Positions 47,553 through 57,104 of a stretch of 64,000 bases of DNA are shown piece after piece. A program made the translations under genes and the position numbers. This DNA comes from M3007 sp964539805 (GTDB lineage Bacteria; Bacteroidota; Bacteroidia; Chitinophagales; Saprospiraceae): contig CAZIKN010000007.1 in assembly GCA_964539805.1 (NCBI GenBank), forward strand, positions 1 through 64,000, read 5' to 3'. The stretch's first letter is position 1, and each line of letters opens with the position of its first letter. The notes beneath the pieces were generated by a model. It did no database searches and was not told the origin of the DNA. It was given only the letters and a program-made list of their open reading frames with translations.

Positions 47553-50365
47553 TACCACCAGTCGTTTTTCTTTAATTTGTTTTCATAGCCGCGAACATTA
47601 TAGCTTACGCTGAGCATGAAATATCGCGCCAAGGTATTGGCTACACTTCTCGTTACAAAATTTTGGCTTCCTGATTGTGAAACGGAAACCCTTCTATTGA
47701 AAAGGTCAAAGGCCGCCAAACGCATTTCCACCCGGTTTTCGCGTCCCAAAAGCCTGCGCACGGAAGCGTTCAGGATGGGGATATCCTGCCGGAAATTAAA
47801 GCGGTCATTTCGACTAAGTTGATAGTTGAAATTGCTTTCCAAGAAGAATTTTGATGCGAACTGCCATTTTATGGAAGCATCCGTGTTGTGGTTTTGTATT
47901 TTCTGGTTTTGGTTTTGCTGAATGGAATATTCCACATCGCGGAAACCAACGCTACCGCTCGCCCCGATAATTAATTTGGCATTAGGGGTATAATTAAACC
48001 TCAATCTAAAGGTGTAGCCCCTGCTCTGGGTTTCGTTTTCCACACCGTTGACAAATACGGGGGAGTTGTTGAAATTCAAATTGAAACCAGGACTCATGGT
48101 CAATTTAGTCTTGACAATAGGGAAATTTGACCATAAATTACTGTTCAGGCGCCTTCCACCATCTACATTTTCAGGTCGTGAGGTAATGCGCGTTCCAATG
48201 CCTGTAACCTCTTCAATTGTCTGGTTTTCAACTATTTGATTATCTAAAAGACTATACTCCACATAGAATCCGACACTACTCATATTGGCTTGATTCCAGT
48301 AATTGAGGTTGAGGCCAAAATCCTGGCTGCGCTCGGGTGAAAGATTGGGGTTGCCCAATATTTTAAAGGCCGGGTTATTGACATTTGGCACGGGCTGCAA
48401 CTGGCTCAATTGTGGTTCATTGATGCCCAGGCCGTAGGTAGCCCCAAGGCTGACGTTGTTTTTGAATTCATAGTTCAAATCAACATTGGGCGTTAAATTG
48501 TTGAATTTTCGGTTTATAGGGTCTGCGAGCCGGGGCAAGCCTTCATCCAAACTGTATTCACCGCGCAACTGAATTTGTTGTGCCGCCATGCCAAAACTGA
48601 GGTTGGCGCCCTCATAAGAGTATCGAATACTGCTTCCAAGACGGTTGTAGCGTATGTCATTGATATAAAACACACTCAGGCTGTCAATACGTTGTCCTTG
48701 AGCCGGATTTTGCACCTGGCGATTAACGTCATTGTCGGTATTGCTGAAATTGTAAAATGTTTCCAAAAACCATCTTTTGTGGATAGACTCGGTAAACAAT
48801 GCACTGGATTTTAACTGGTTGGAAGCATTTTGATTTTGGTTTTGTTGACGGATGAGCTCAGGGAGCGTAGAAGAACTTAAGAACCGGTTGCTGTTCTGTA
48901 TGTCTTCCAAGGCATCTGAACTGTTGCCGTTATAAGCACTGCTGACGGCAAAGGATCGGCCTTTTTTCTTAAACTTGTGTCTATAGACAGCAGTCCCACT
49001 AAAGGTCCAACTATCCATCTCTTTGTTATTTTGTGCAACGAGGTTATTTACGGGAGTTTCCAGCTGGCTGCTAAAGAGCTGCGACTGCCTGTTCAAAGTA
49101 TTATTGAGGTTGAAGCGCCCTTTGGCCTTGATGACCACAGTGTTGTTAGAGTCAATTTCACTGACAAAGCGGGTGCTAAGACTGTGATTGCCGCGAAAAT
49201 CTTCTTTTGCTGTGGTATCCGAATTGAAGAAAAAGGTATCTTGTAAAAAAGTTTGTCGCAGTGAAATCTGGTCAAGGTTAAGGCGGGTCTCGTTGTAGAA
49301 ATAGTTGACATTAAATTTGTTCTTTTTGGTATCAAAATTATAGTTGGTACCACCGCCAAAATTTTTGGTAAAACCACGCCCGTCAAAATAGTTTAATGGG
49401 CCATCATCGCCACCGAAGTAAAAAACACGACCACCCGATCCGTTTGAAAATCCAAAATCAGCATTGTCAAACTCTGAAAAGGTATTTTGGCCCTTGAACT
49501 CACCATAATCATCCCAGTTAAGGCCGGTTTGATTAATGTTGTTGCCATATCCAATGATGGAAAATTGTTCCTTTTTATTGAAGCGATTGTAATTGCCGCG
49601 CGCAGCCCAACGCTCATCAGAGCCGACGGCCCCGGTAATCTTGCCAAACTGCCCCTTTTTATATTCGTCCTTTAGTTCCAGGTTCATGGCCTTTACTTTT
49701 TTGCCATCATCCACGCCGGTCAATTGTGCCTGTTCCGATTTTTCATTGTACACCTGTACTTTGCTCAATGTTTCTGCACCGAGGTTTTTGGTTGCAGCTT
49801 TGGGATCATCGCCGAAAAACGTTTTCCCGTCCACGTACACCCGCTTTACGTCGCGCCCTTGGGCTTTTATGTTGCCATCGGCATCCACTTCAATACCGGG
49901 AAGCCTTCGCAACAAGTCCTCAACGGTGGAGCCCGGAGGAACCTTAAAGGATGAGGCATCATATTCGATGGTATCCCCCTTGATGCTTAGGGTGGATTTT
50001 GCTGCTTTAATGACCACTTCCAACAATTCTTTGGTGATGGGCTTAAGTGTCAGGATGCCCAGGTCATTTACCTCTGTAGTTGATGGCGTAACATACTTTT
50101 GAAGGGGAATATGCCCAACATAGGAAATTTTGAGCAAATAAGGCACGTTTTTTACGTTTTTAAAGGCAAAATAGCCTTGGTCATCACTGCGTGTAAAATT
50201 GATCAGGGCCGAATCCTTGGGGTTGAGCAGCATGACCGTTGAAAAAAGGGCCGCTTCCCCCAAAGTATCCTTGGCCTGCCCTTTTATCGTGACTTTATTT
50301 AAATTTTGAGCAAAAACGGTTTGCGCGCAAAAAAGAAAGAGAATACAGCAAAAGTGCTTTAGCAT
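47552..50365 (-). CDS. outer membrane beta-barrel protein with CarboxypepD-reg domain
   Basis: The 937-residue protein has a signal peptide (1-19; MLKHFCCILFLFCAQTVFAQ), a carboxypeptidase-regulatory-like domain (25-100), a plug-like region with EDLLRRLPGIEVDADGNIKA and VKRVYVDGKTFFGDDPKAAT, and a long C-terminal barrel (about 400-937). This is the OMP beta-barrel family 3 layout (TonB-receptor-like but without a SusC signature), usually paired with GLPGLI proteins. ATG 50365 is chosen; an upstream in-frame TTG at 50413 lacks signal-peptide sense. It is first gene of the operon with the hydrolase and GLPGLI genes. Function unknown; peptide or metal uptake is possible. Confidence 0.92.
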   Translation of the reverse strand: MLKHFCCILFLFCAQTVFAQNLNKVTIKGQAKDTLGEAALFSTVMLLNPKDSALINFTRSDDQGYFAFKNVKNVPYLLKISYVGHIPLQKYVTPSTTEVNDLGILTLKPITKELLEVVIKAAKSTLSIKGDTIEYDASSFKVPPGSTVEDLLRRLPGIEVDADGNIKAQGRDVKRVYVDGKTFFGDDPKAATKNLGAETLSKVQVYNEKSEQAQLTGVDDGKKVKAMNLELKDEYKKGQFGKITGAVGSDERWAARGNYNRFNKKEQFSIIGYGNNINQTGLNWDDYGEFKGQNTFSEFDNADFGFSNGSGGRVFYFGGDDGPLNYFDGRGFTKNFGGGTNYNFDTKKNKFNVNYFYNETRLNLDQISLRQTFLQDTFFFNSDTTAKEDFRGNHSLSTRFVSEIDSNNTVVIKAKGRFNLNNTLNRQSQLFSSQLETPVNNLVAQNNKEMDSWTFSGTAVYRHKFKKKGRSFAVSSAYNGNSSDALEDIQNSNRFLSSSTLPELIRQQNQNQNASNQLKSSALFTESIHKRWFLETFYNFSNTDNDVNRQVQNPAQGQRIDSLSVFYINDIRYNRLGSSIRYSYEGANLSFGMAAQQIQLRGEYSLDEGLPRLADPINRKFNNLTPNVDLNYEFKNNVSLGATYGLGINEPQLSQLQPVPNVNNPAFKILGNPNLSPERSQDFGLNLNYWNQANMSSVGFYVEYSLLDNQIVENQTIEEVTGIGTRITSRPENVDGGRRLNSNLWSNFPIVKTKLTMSPGFNLNFNNSPVFVNGVENETQSRGYTFRLRFNYTPNAKLIIGASGSVGFRDVEYSIQQNQNQKIQNHNTDASIKWQFASKFFLESNFNYQLSRNDRFNFRQDIPILNASVRRLLGRENRVEMRLAAFDLFNRRVSVSQSGSQNFVTRSVANTLARYFMLSVSYNVRGYENKLKKNDWW

Positions 50366-50910
50366 GGATTTGATCAGGTTGAATAGGTGTTGAAATGAAG
50401 GATTCTGTTGCAAGGGAAACCCAAAATGGCACTTTTGTCACTTTGCCTTCCATAACAATAGGTCAAATGTTATACAAAATAAAAATAACTTATTATTAAG
50501 TTGCTTAACGGATAATTACGTTAAAAATTTTGTCCTTGCAAAAATAATATTCATGTACTCACCAAGGTGCCGCTTATACCGAAAACGCTGCACCTTTGGT
50601 CAAAAAAGAAAGATTACCATGAATACTCCCGAAACGACAAATGGTTTTGGGAAATGTTGCTTTTTGTTGATACCGATATTGCGCATATCATCCAAAAAAG
50701 CCGTATTAAAAGCAGAATTTACCCGATCTGTTGTTTCAGGCCTTTGGGTATTGCCGGACGATTTATGGGTAGGTAAACGTTAAAAAACTTTTAAACCATC
50801 AGGGTCGAATTGATATTTGTGCCTTTCAGCACCACTTTTACTTTGTTCTTTTTCCGAATGGGGAAATGACGTCATTTATCCTAATTTTCACTTTTTCAAT
50901 GAATACTAAC
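50366..50910. other. 545-base intergenic region, divergent genes
   Basis: Between the minus-strand OMP gene and the plus-strand barrel gene there is a minus -7 candidate TATTTTTG (50546-50539) with TTG at 50565-50563. Two overlapping plus frames of about 70-76 codons lie at 50553-50783, but neither resembles a known protein and they exclude one another. I see no RNA gene. Confidence 0.45.
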
Positions 50911-51585
50911 ATGAAGTATTTCCTGTCTCTTGTGCTCTGCACAATCTTTTACGCTCCTGTTTTTGCTCAAAACATGGATTATCGCCATACGTTTACCGCG
51001 CATACGGGCTTTAATGTACTAAATTTGATCAGCGCTGCCGCCGACGACCTCAGCCCAAGCGATATTGAAGTCGAGGAAGGTGCAGCCCTTAACTTTACAA
51101 AAGTTAATGTCAGTAGTATCCCTACACTCAACTTAACTTATGATTATGCGATAAACAAGTGGTTCAGCGTGGGTGCTTCCATTGGTCATAACCGCTTCAA
51201 AATGGACTTTACCAACCTGGATTTTAAAAATCCGGAAGGAGAGCGCGTTTCAGGAAACGGCGGGTTTAGCCTTGGCCGCACGTCCATCAATTTCCGCCCT
51301 TTGTTTCACTACGGCAACTCCGGTCGTTTGGACATGTATTCCGGTTTCAGGGTGGGATTTTCCATTTGGGGTGTACGAGCCATAGGTAATTTGCAAGGCA
51401 ATGATATTAACAACCAAATAGAAGACATCAAGATTGGTCGTTTGAGCAGTGCCGCTGTTTTGCCTCAGTTTGCCGTTACGCTTTTTGGCTTAAGGGGCTA
51501 TATTACAGAACATTTCGGATTGGGCTTTGAGCTCAATGCCGGTTCGCCGTATTTTATTTCCATGGGCGCGAACTATCGTTTGTAA
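50911..51585 (+). CDS. small outer membrane beta-barrel protein
   Basis: The 224-residue product has a signal peptide (1-20; MKYFLSLVLCTIFYAPVFAQ) and alternates short polar and hydrophobic strands (LNLTYDYAINKWFSVGASIG, GRLDMYSGFRVGFSIWGVRA, TLFGLRGYITEHFGLGFELN), ending GANYRL, as in OmpA/OprF-like 8-stranded barrels (beta-barrel domain PF13505-like). It would sit in the outer membrane. ATG 50911 is preferred over the in-frame ATG 50899 and earlier start 50866 because it gives a standard signal peptide. It is monocistronic, with a terminator at 51616-51646. Confidence 0.8.
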   Translation: MKYFLSLVLCTIFYAPVFAQNMDYRHTFTAHTGFNVLNLISAAADDLSPSDIEVEEGAALNFTKVNVSSIPTLNLTYDYAINKWFSVGASIGHNRFKMDFTNLDFKNPEGERVSGNGGFSLGRTSINFRPLFHYGNSGRLDMYSGFRVGFSIWGVRAIGNLQGNDINNQIEDIKIGRLSSAAVLPQFAVTLFGLRGYITEHFGLGFELNAGSPYFISMGANYRL

Positions 51586-51615
51586 AATCGTATTGTACCA
51601 TGATAACAGGTATGG

Positions 51616-51646
51616 GCCGTAAACTGTGTTGCAGTTTACGGCTTTT
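51616..51646 (+). terminator. rho-independent terminator of barrel gene
   Basis: GCCGTAAACTG (51616-51626) pairs perfectly with CAGTTTACGGC (51632-51642) around five bases, followed by TTTT. It is 31 bases after the barrel stop. Confidence 0.88.
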
Positions 51647-51689
51647 CAATTATACCTTATATACAGGGACAATCATCCGTATGGAGATG

Positions 51690-51697
51690 TAACTTTG
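51690..51697 (+). promoter_or_regulatory. -7 element of FAD/Fe-S dehydrogenase gene
   Basis: TAACTTTG is a perfect TAnnTTTG, 28 bases before ATG 51726. Confidence 0.6.
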
Positions 51698-51725
51698 TAG
51701 CGGCAAAATTGCCCATCCTTGTTTC

Positions 51726-54539
51726 ATGGAGTTACCTATTCACCAAAAATTATCGCAGTCCGGTATTTTACCGCCTGAAGCCATCAAGTCACGCTTATTA
51801 GATCGCTATGCTTTTGCCAGTGATGCCAGTCACTTTTACCTGGTGCCAGCGCTTGTGGTACAGCCATATAAGGTGCAACAAATCAAAGACTTGTTTGTAT
51901 TTGCGCAAAAAAATGACACACCTTTGGTATTCCGCGCAGGCGGGACCAGTTTGTCAGGCCAATCAGTTACCGATGGTATCTTGGTGGACCTCTCGCGTCA
52001 TTGGCGCGAGTACCAAATACAAGAAAACGGGGCTAAAATTATGCTTGAGCCCGGAGTTATCGGTGCTAATGCCAACATTGCCCTCAAAAAATATGGCCGC
52101 AAGATAGGCCCTGATCCAGCTTCCATCAACGCGGCCATGATGGGCGGCATTTTGTCCAATAACAGTAGCGGTATGTGCTGCGGCGTGGCCCAAAATGCCT
52201 ACCACACCCTGAGTTCCCTACATTTTGTGCTGCCGGATAGCAGTGAATATAATACGGCCCAATCATCCGATTATCAACGTTTTGAGCGTGAATCACCAAG
52301 CATTTGCACAGGTATTTTGGATTTGAAAAAACGGATAGAAAGTGACGCCGCCCTCTGTGAGCGTATCCGCAGCAAATACCGACAAAAAAACACTACGGGC
52401 TACAGTCTTAATGCATTTTTAGATTTTGAGCACCCTTTGGATATATTGGCGCACCTACTCATAGGGGCGGAGGGCACACTTGCTTTCATCGCGGGTGCCG
52501 TGCTGCACACCGTGCCGGATTATCCCTGCAAAATGACCGGTATGCTGTACTTTGATTCCCCGGAAGCGGCTTGTAACGCCATTTTTGATTTAAAAAATAC
52601 CGGTGCTGAAGCCCTTGAATTTATGGATCGAGCCGCTTTGCGCTCCGTGGAGAATATGAAAGGCGTACCAGTGCTTCTGAAAGATTTGCCAGCACGTGCC
52701 GCAGCCATCCTGTGCGAATATCAGGCCGAAAATGACACCGTGCTTCAACAGAAATACCAGCGTGCTCTTCCCATACTTCAGAAATTGCAATTAATTCACC
52801 CTCAGGTATTTACGCAGGATGCGCAAGAGCAGGCCATATACTGGAAAATCCGCAAGGGCATGTACCCTTCGGTAGCCAGTGTGCGTGCCAAAGGTACGGC
52901 CACTATGCTGGAAGACCTTACTTTCCCCATTGAAAAATTGGGCCCGGCCATTCGGGACGTGCAGCTGTTATTTGAGCAATACTGTTATGATAACGGCATC
53001 ATATTTGGCCACGCCAAGGATGGCAACCTGCATTTTTGTATCTCTCAACGTTTTGATAGTCAGGAGGAAATAAATCGTTTTGCCGAGTTTAACGAAGATC
53101 TCTTTGAATTGGTGCTGAACCGGTATGGAGGTGCGCTCAAGGCAGAACACGGCACTGGCCGTGCCGTAGCGCCTTATGTGGAAGCGGAGTGGGGGAGAGA
53201 GGCCTGGGAAATCATGCGAGACCTTAAACAACTCCTTGATCCACAGGGCATATTGAATCCTGATGTCATTATCACACAGGACCCTAATACTCATCTCAGG
53301 CACCTAAAGATTATGCCCGTGGTGGAAACAGAGGTAGATAAATGTGTGGAATGTGGTTTTTGCGAAAGGCGTTGCCCAAGTCGCGATTACACCCTCACCC
53401 CGCGTCAGCGCATTGGCATTCGCCGGGCACTTCGCCGTTTGGAAAAAAACGGGCAAAAGGCTGATTATCAAGATATTTTAAAAGATTTTCAACATGCGGG
53501 CATGGATACCTGTGCCGTTGATGGTATGTGTGCCACGGATTGCCCGGTTGACATCAATACGGGCGAGCTTATCAAACGCTTGCGCCGCGAAAACCACTCC
53601 GAACGGGCAAACCGCCTTGCCTTATTTGCTGCCCGAAACTTTGCTTTTTGGGAAAAAATAACGGTACTGCTGCTCAGAACGGGCCACATAATCAATCGCG
53701 TTTTTGGGCAAAATGCCATGCAAAGACTCACTCAATCCTTTCGAAAAATCAATAGCGGTTTTCCTCTGTGGGGAAATATGCCCCAAGTGCCAAGAGCGGG
53801 AGATTGGAATCCTATTCCAGATATGCCGGGCACAGAAAAAGTAGTTTATTTTCCCTCTTGTATTTCACGAGCCATGGGTGATGATATTGCATTGATTTTC
53901 AAGAAAATATGCCTAAAATCAAACATATCGCCCCTGATCCCAACCGATATTGTGGGTAGTTGTTGTGGACAAATTTTCGCCTCAAAAGGTTTCTCACCCG
54001 CCTATACATTTAAGGCAAACGAGGCTATTGAAAAGGCATGGAAATGGTCGGAAGGCGGCCAATGGCCTTTAGTCATGGACTTGACCAGTTGTAGCCAATA
54101 CCTGCAAAATTGTAGGCCCTATCTTGATCCTGAAAATCAACATCGCTTTGATCGCCTGCGCTTTTTGGACAGCATTGAATTTATCCATGATCTGGTGCTG
54201 CCGCGTATTCAGATAAAGCAAAAAAAGTCCAAAATCACCTTTCATCCCGTGTGCTCCGTGTATAAAATGGGTTTGATGGGCAAAATTGAGGCTATCGGGA
54301 GGGCCTGTGCGGAGGAGGTACACATCCCTGCGCTGGCGGGCTGTTGTGGTATGGCAGGTGACCGAGGCTTTTATTATCCCGAGCTGACCAAAGCTGCTAC
54401 ACGCATGGAAGCGCTGGAAGTAAAGCAGCAATCCTTTGATGGTTACTACACTTCAGCCCAAACCTGTGCCATGAATTTTTCAGAGGCGGTGGGCCAAAAT
54501 TATAAGAGTATGCTCCACTTATTGGACGAGGTGGCTTAA
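51726..54539 (+). CDS. FAD-binding and Fe-S oxidoreductase fusion (D-lactate/2-hydroxyacid dehydrogenase type)
   Basis: The 937-residue protein joins a GlcD-like flavin half and a GlcF-like Fe-S half. FAD-binding type 4 domain: about 40-230 (PLVFRAGGTSLSGQSVTDGI, KIGPDPASINAAMMGGILSN). FAD-linked oxidase C-terminal domain: about 270-530 (GAEALEFMDRAALRSVENMK, GHAKDGNLHFCISQ, ALKAEHGTGRAVAPYVE). Two 4Fe-4S clusters: CVECGFCERRCPS (about 540) and CAVDGMCATDCPV (about 596). Two Cys-Cys-Gly motifs: GSCCGQIF (about 745) and AGCCGMAGDRGF (about 872). It would oxidise D-lactate or a related 2-hydroxyacid and feed electrons to the quinone pool. The fusion is common in Bacteroidota. No neighbour narrows the substrate. 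Confidence 0.94.
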   Translation: MELPIHQKLSQSGILPPEAIKSRLLDRYAFASDASHFYLVPALVVQPYKVQQIKDLFVFAQKNDTPLVFRAGGTSLSGQSVTDGILVDLSRHWREYQIQENGAKIMLEPGVIGANANIALKKYGRKIGPDPASINAAMMGGILSNNSSGMCCGVAQNAYHTLSSLHFVLPDSSEYNTAQSSDYQRFERESPSICTGILDLKKRIESDAALCERIRSKYRQKNTTGYSLNAFLDFEHPLDILAHLLIGAEGTLAFIAGAVLHTVPDYPCKMTGMLYFDSPEAACNAIFDLKNTGAEALEFMDRAALRSVENMKGVPVLLKDLPARAAAILCEYQAENDTVLQQKYQRALPILQKLQLIHPQVFTQDAQEQAIYWKIRKGMYPSVASVRAKGTATMLEDLTFPIEKLGPAIRDVQLLFEQYCYDNGIIFGHAKDGNLHFCISQRFDSQEEINRFAEFNEDLFELVLNRYGGALKAEHGTGRAVAPYVEAEWGREAWEIMRDLKQLLDPQGILNPDVIITQDPNTHLRHLKIMPVVETEVDKCVECGFCERRCPSRDYTLTPRQRIGIRRALRRLEKNGQKADYQDILKDFQHAGMDTCAVDGMCATDCPVDINTGELIKRLRRENHSERANRLALFAARNFAFWEKITVLLLRTGHIINRVFGQNAMQRLTQSFRKINSGFPLWGNMPQVPRAGDWNPIPDMPGTEKVVYFPSCISRAMGDDIALIFKKICLKSNISPLIPTDIVGSCCGQIFASKGFSPAYTFKANEAIEKAWKWSEGGQWPLVMDLTSCSQYLQNCRPYLDPENQHRFDRLRFLDSIEFIHDLVLPRIQIKQKKSKITFHPVCSVYKMGLMGKIEAIGRACAEEVHIPALAGCCGMAGDRGFYYPELTKAATRMEALEVKQQSFDGYYTSAQTCAMNFSEAVGQNYKSMLHLLDEVA

Positions 54540-54607
54540 TTCCTGTTTCGCACCAATAATATCGCTCAAAAGGGAACTTCCACAGCTGTTTTTTGTTTCT
54601 GTCAACC

Positions 54608-54615
54608 TAACTTTG
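54608..54615 (+). promoter_or_regulatory. mutS2: -7 element of mutS2
   Basis: TAACTTTG is a perfect TAnnTTTG, 17 bases before ATG 54633. Confidence 0.6.
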
Positions 54616-54632
54616 CGCCCCATAACACAAGC

Positions 54633-57026
54633 ATGCAATACGAACCCAAAGACGTTTTTCGAAAATTAGAATTTGATCGCGTTCTTGACCTTTTGGTCAA
54701 GGAAGCCCATACGCCCATGGCGGCGGAGTGGTTGGCCGCAATTCAGCCCAATACAGATTTTAAAAGCATTGACCTCCAATTGAGGGAAGTGCGCGAGATG
54801 AAATTAGCCCTTGAAAAAAACGACCGGATTCCTTCAGAGTCGTTTCCAGATATTCGCCCGGACCTAAAAATGCTCGAAATTGAAGGTTATACCCTGCAAT
54901 CAGAATCATTTCAAGGCATATTGCGCATTCTTATTCTGATGCGCGACCTGTTCCGATTTTTTGCCGGAGGTGCGAAAAAAGAAATTTATCCCAAACTGTA
55001 CGACATCACGCGCCACCTTTCTTTAGATGAAGGTTTAGCCAAGGCTATCTCACAAGTTTTTGATGAAAAAGGTGAAATACGCCCGGATGCCTCTCCTGAC
55101 CTGTTGCGTATCCGCCGTGAAATGAGCCAGAAACAACGGGAAATGGACGTGCGTTTTCGCCAAATTGTTCAAGACCTGCGCGGCAAAGGCTTGTTGAGCG
55201 ATTCACCAGAGAGTTTTAGAAATGGCCGTCGCGTACTGAGTGTGCCTGCTGAAAACAAGCGTAAAATCAGGGGTATCATCCATGATGAATCGGATACCGG
55301 ACGCACCTGTTTTATTGAGCCAGAGGCCATTATTGAGATCAACAACGACATCTTTGACCTGGAACAAGAGGAAAAACGCGAAATATTCCGTATCCTCAAA
55401 CAATTGAGCGATACCATACGGCCTTATGGCCCCATGCTTCGGAAGTACTTGGAGGTTTTGGTCCGATTTGACATTATACATGCCAAAGGCCGGGTGGCAT
55501 TAGCCATGAAAGCCAATATGCCCATCCTTAAAGAAAAGCCGCATTTTGCCGTACGCAAGGGCTATCATCCCTTGTTGTACCTAAAAAACAAAGGATTGGG
55601 CAGAAAAACCATCCCTTTTGACCTTAAATTAGATGCCCATAATCACATTTTAGTGCTTTCAGGCCCCAATGCCGGCGGCAAATCAGTCAGTATGAAATCC
55701 GTTGGTCTTATGATCCTTATGGTTCAAAGTGGCCTTCTGGTACCGGTACATGAGTTGAGCGAAATTGGTCTTTTTAAACAGGTTTTTGCCGATATAGGCG
55801 ACCAACAAAGCCTTGAAGATGACCTGAGTACCTATTCTTCCCGATTGCAAAACTCAAAGGTTTTTCTTGAAAAAGCCACGCCGGACACCTTGGTGTTGAT
55901 AGATGAGATGGGAAGTGGCACTGATCCCAAGCCTGGCGGGGCCATTGCAGAGGCCATTTTGCGGCAACTGCACCGCAAAGGAGTGTTTGCCGTAATCACC
56001 ACCCACTATTCCAATTTAAAGGTGTTTGCCTTCCGAAATCCGGGTATCCTAAATGGCAATATGCATTTTGACAAAGACACCCTGTCCCCAACGTATGAAC
56101 TTAAGGTGGGGCGCCCCGGGAGTAGTTATGCTTTTGAAATAGCGGCTAAAAGTGGATTACAAAAGGACTTGATCAATTATGCACGCAGTAGGGCCGGCTC
56201 CGAGACAGCCGTAGATGACGTTCTCATTGAACTACAGCGCGAAAAACAGGAATTGGAGGAAAAACTGCGTACCGTCCGGGAAAAAGAGCAATCCCTCGAG
56301 CGGCTTATCAAGACCTATGATTCCATGCATAGCGAATTGGAAGTACGCAGAAAACGCCTGAAATTAGAGCAAAAAGAGTTTGAACTGCGCCAAACCGCCA
56401 AGGCGAATCAGGAGGTGGATAAAATCATTCGTCAACTGAAAGATGAAAAAAACCTCGAAAAGGCCAAGGCTGTGAGCGAACAGTTTAAAAAAGAGCGCGC
56501 CGAAAAAGCCAGTCAGGTGGATGAAATCAATGCGGAGGTGATCAAATTGGAGGAGCAAAACCAGCCTTCTGCTTCTGGCCGACCATTGGCTGAAGGCGAC
56601 TACGTACGCCTGCGCGCGGGCGGGGCCATTGGGCGCGTGGAGCGCATCAAAGGTAATAAGGCAGACATACAATTGGGCTCCATGACGGTCACTGCTCCCC
56701 TGCGCGATCTGTTGCCTGCAGTGGAACCGCTCAAACAAAATACCAGCAGCTCTGCTACGGATATCCAACAGGTGGCTTCCTTCGATTCCAAAATTGACCT
56801 TCGCGGCATGAGCAAGGACGAGGCTATGCGCGTTTTGGAAAAATTCGTGGACAATGCCTTGCTTACCAATGCTGCAGCCCTTCGTATTTTGCATGGAAAA
56901 GGCGACGGAATCCTGCGCAATGTGGTACGGCAAAAACTGCGCGAGTACGGTGGCAATATTGGCCGTGTCTATCACCCTGAACAAAACGACGGCGGTGACG
57001 GGGTAACTATCGTGGATTTAATTTGA
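54633..57026 (+). CDS. mutS2: MutS2 endonuclease/ATPase
   Basis: The 797-residue protein has the MutS2 order: core helices (1-310), ABC-type ATPase with Walker A LSGPNAGGKSVSM (about 345), DDLSTYSSRL, and Walker B LVLIDEMGSGTD (about 419), a long coiled coil (about 520-640; rich in Glu, Lys and Arg), a KOW-like segment (DYVRLRAGGAIGRVERIKGN) and a C-terminal Smr nuclease domain (about 720-797; IDLRGMSKDEAMRVLEKF, LRILHGKGDGILRNVVR). MutS2 suppresses recombination or rescues collided ribosomes, depending on species. No mismatch-recognition domain is present. It is separated from the dehydrogenase by 93 bases and from paaZ by 78. Confidence 0.96.
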   Translation: MQYEPKDVFRKLEFDRVLDLLVKEAHTPMAAEWLAAIQPNTDFKSIDLQLREVREMKLALEKNDRIPSESFPDIRPDLKMLEIEGYTLQSESFQGILRILILMRDLFRFFAGGAKKEIYPKLYDITRHLSLDEGLAKAISQVFDEKGEIRPDASPDLLRIRREMSQKQREMDVRFRQIVQDLRGKGLLSDSPESFRNGRRVLSVPAENKRKIRGIIHDESDTGRTCFIEPEAIIEINNDIFDLEQEEKREIFRILKQLSDTIRPYGPMLRKYLEVLVRFDIIHAKGRVALAMKANMPILKEKPHFAVRKGYHPLLYLKNKGLGRKTIPFDLKLDAHNHILVLSGPNAGGKSVSMKSVGLMILMVQSGLLVPVHELSEIGLFKQVFADIGDQQSLEDDLSTYSSRLQNSKVFLEKATPDTLVLIDEMGSGTDPKPGGAIAEAILRQLHRKGVFAVITTHYSNLKVFAFRNPGILNGNMHFDKDTLSPTYELKVGRPGSSYAFEIAAKSGLQKDLINYARSRAGSETAVDDVLIELQREKQELEEKLRTVREKEQSLERLIKTYDSMHSELEVRRKRLKLEQKEFELRQTAKANQEVDKIIRQLKDEKNLEKAKAVSEQFKKERAEKASQVDEINAEVIKLEEQNQPSASGRPLAEGDYVRLRAGGAIGRVERIKGNKADIQLGSMTVTAPLRDLLPAVEPLKQNTSSSATDIQQVASFDSKIDLRGMSKDEAMRVLEKFVDNALLTNAAALRILHGKGDGILRNVVRQKLREYGGNIGRVYHPEQNDGGDGVTIVDLI

Positions 57027-57104
57027 ATATTTAAATTTCTTTGAACAAGCATAATGGACTGAACTTCACATTGTGCACATATTGAACCTAACCAACTTTA
57101 AGGC

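Noticed and set aside
50553..50783. Two overlapping plus-strand frames of 69 and 76 codons
   Set aside because: They use different frames over the same bases, resemble no family I know, and have no promoter box close by; at most a degraded gene.
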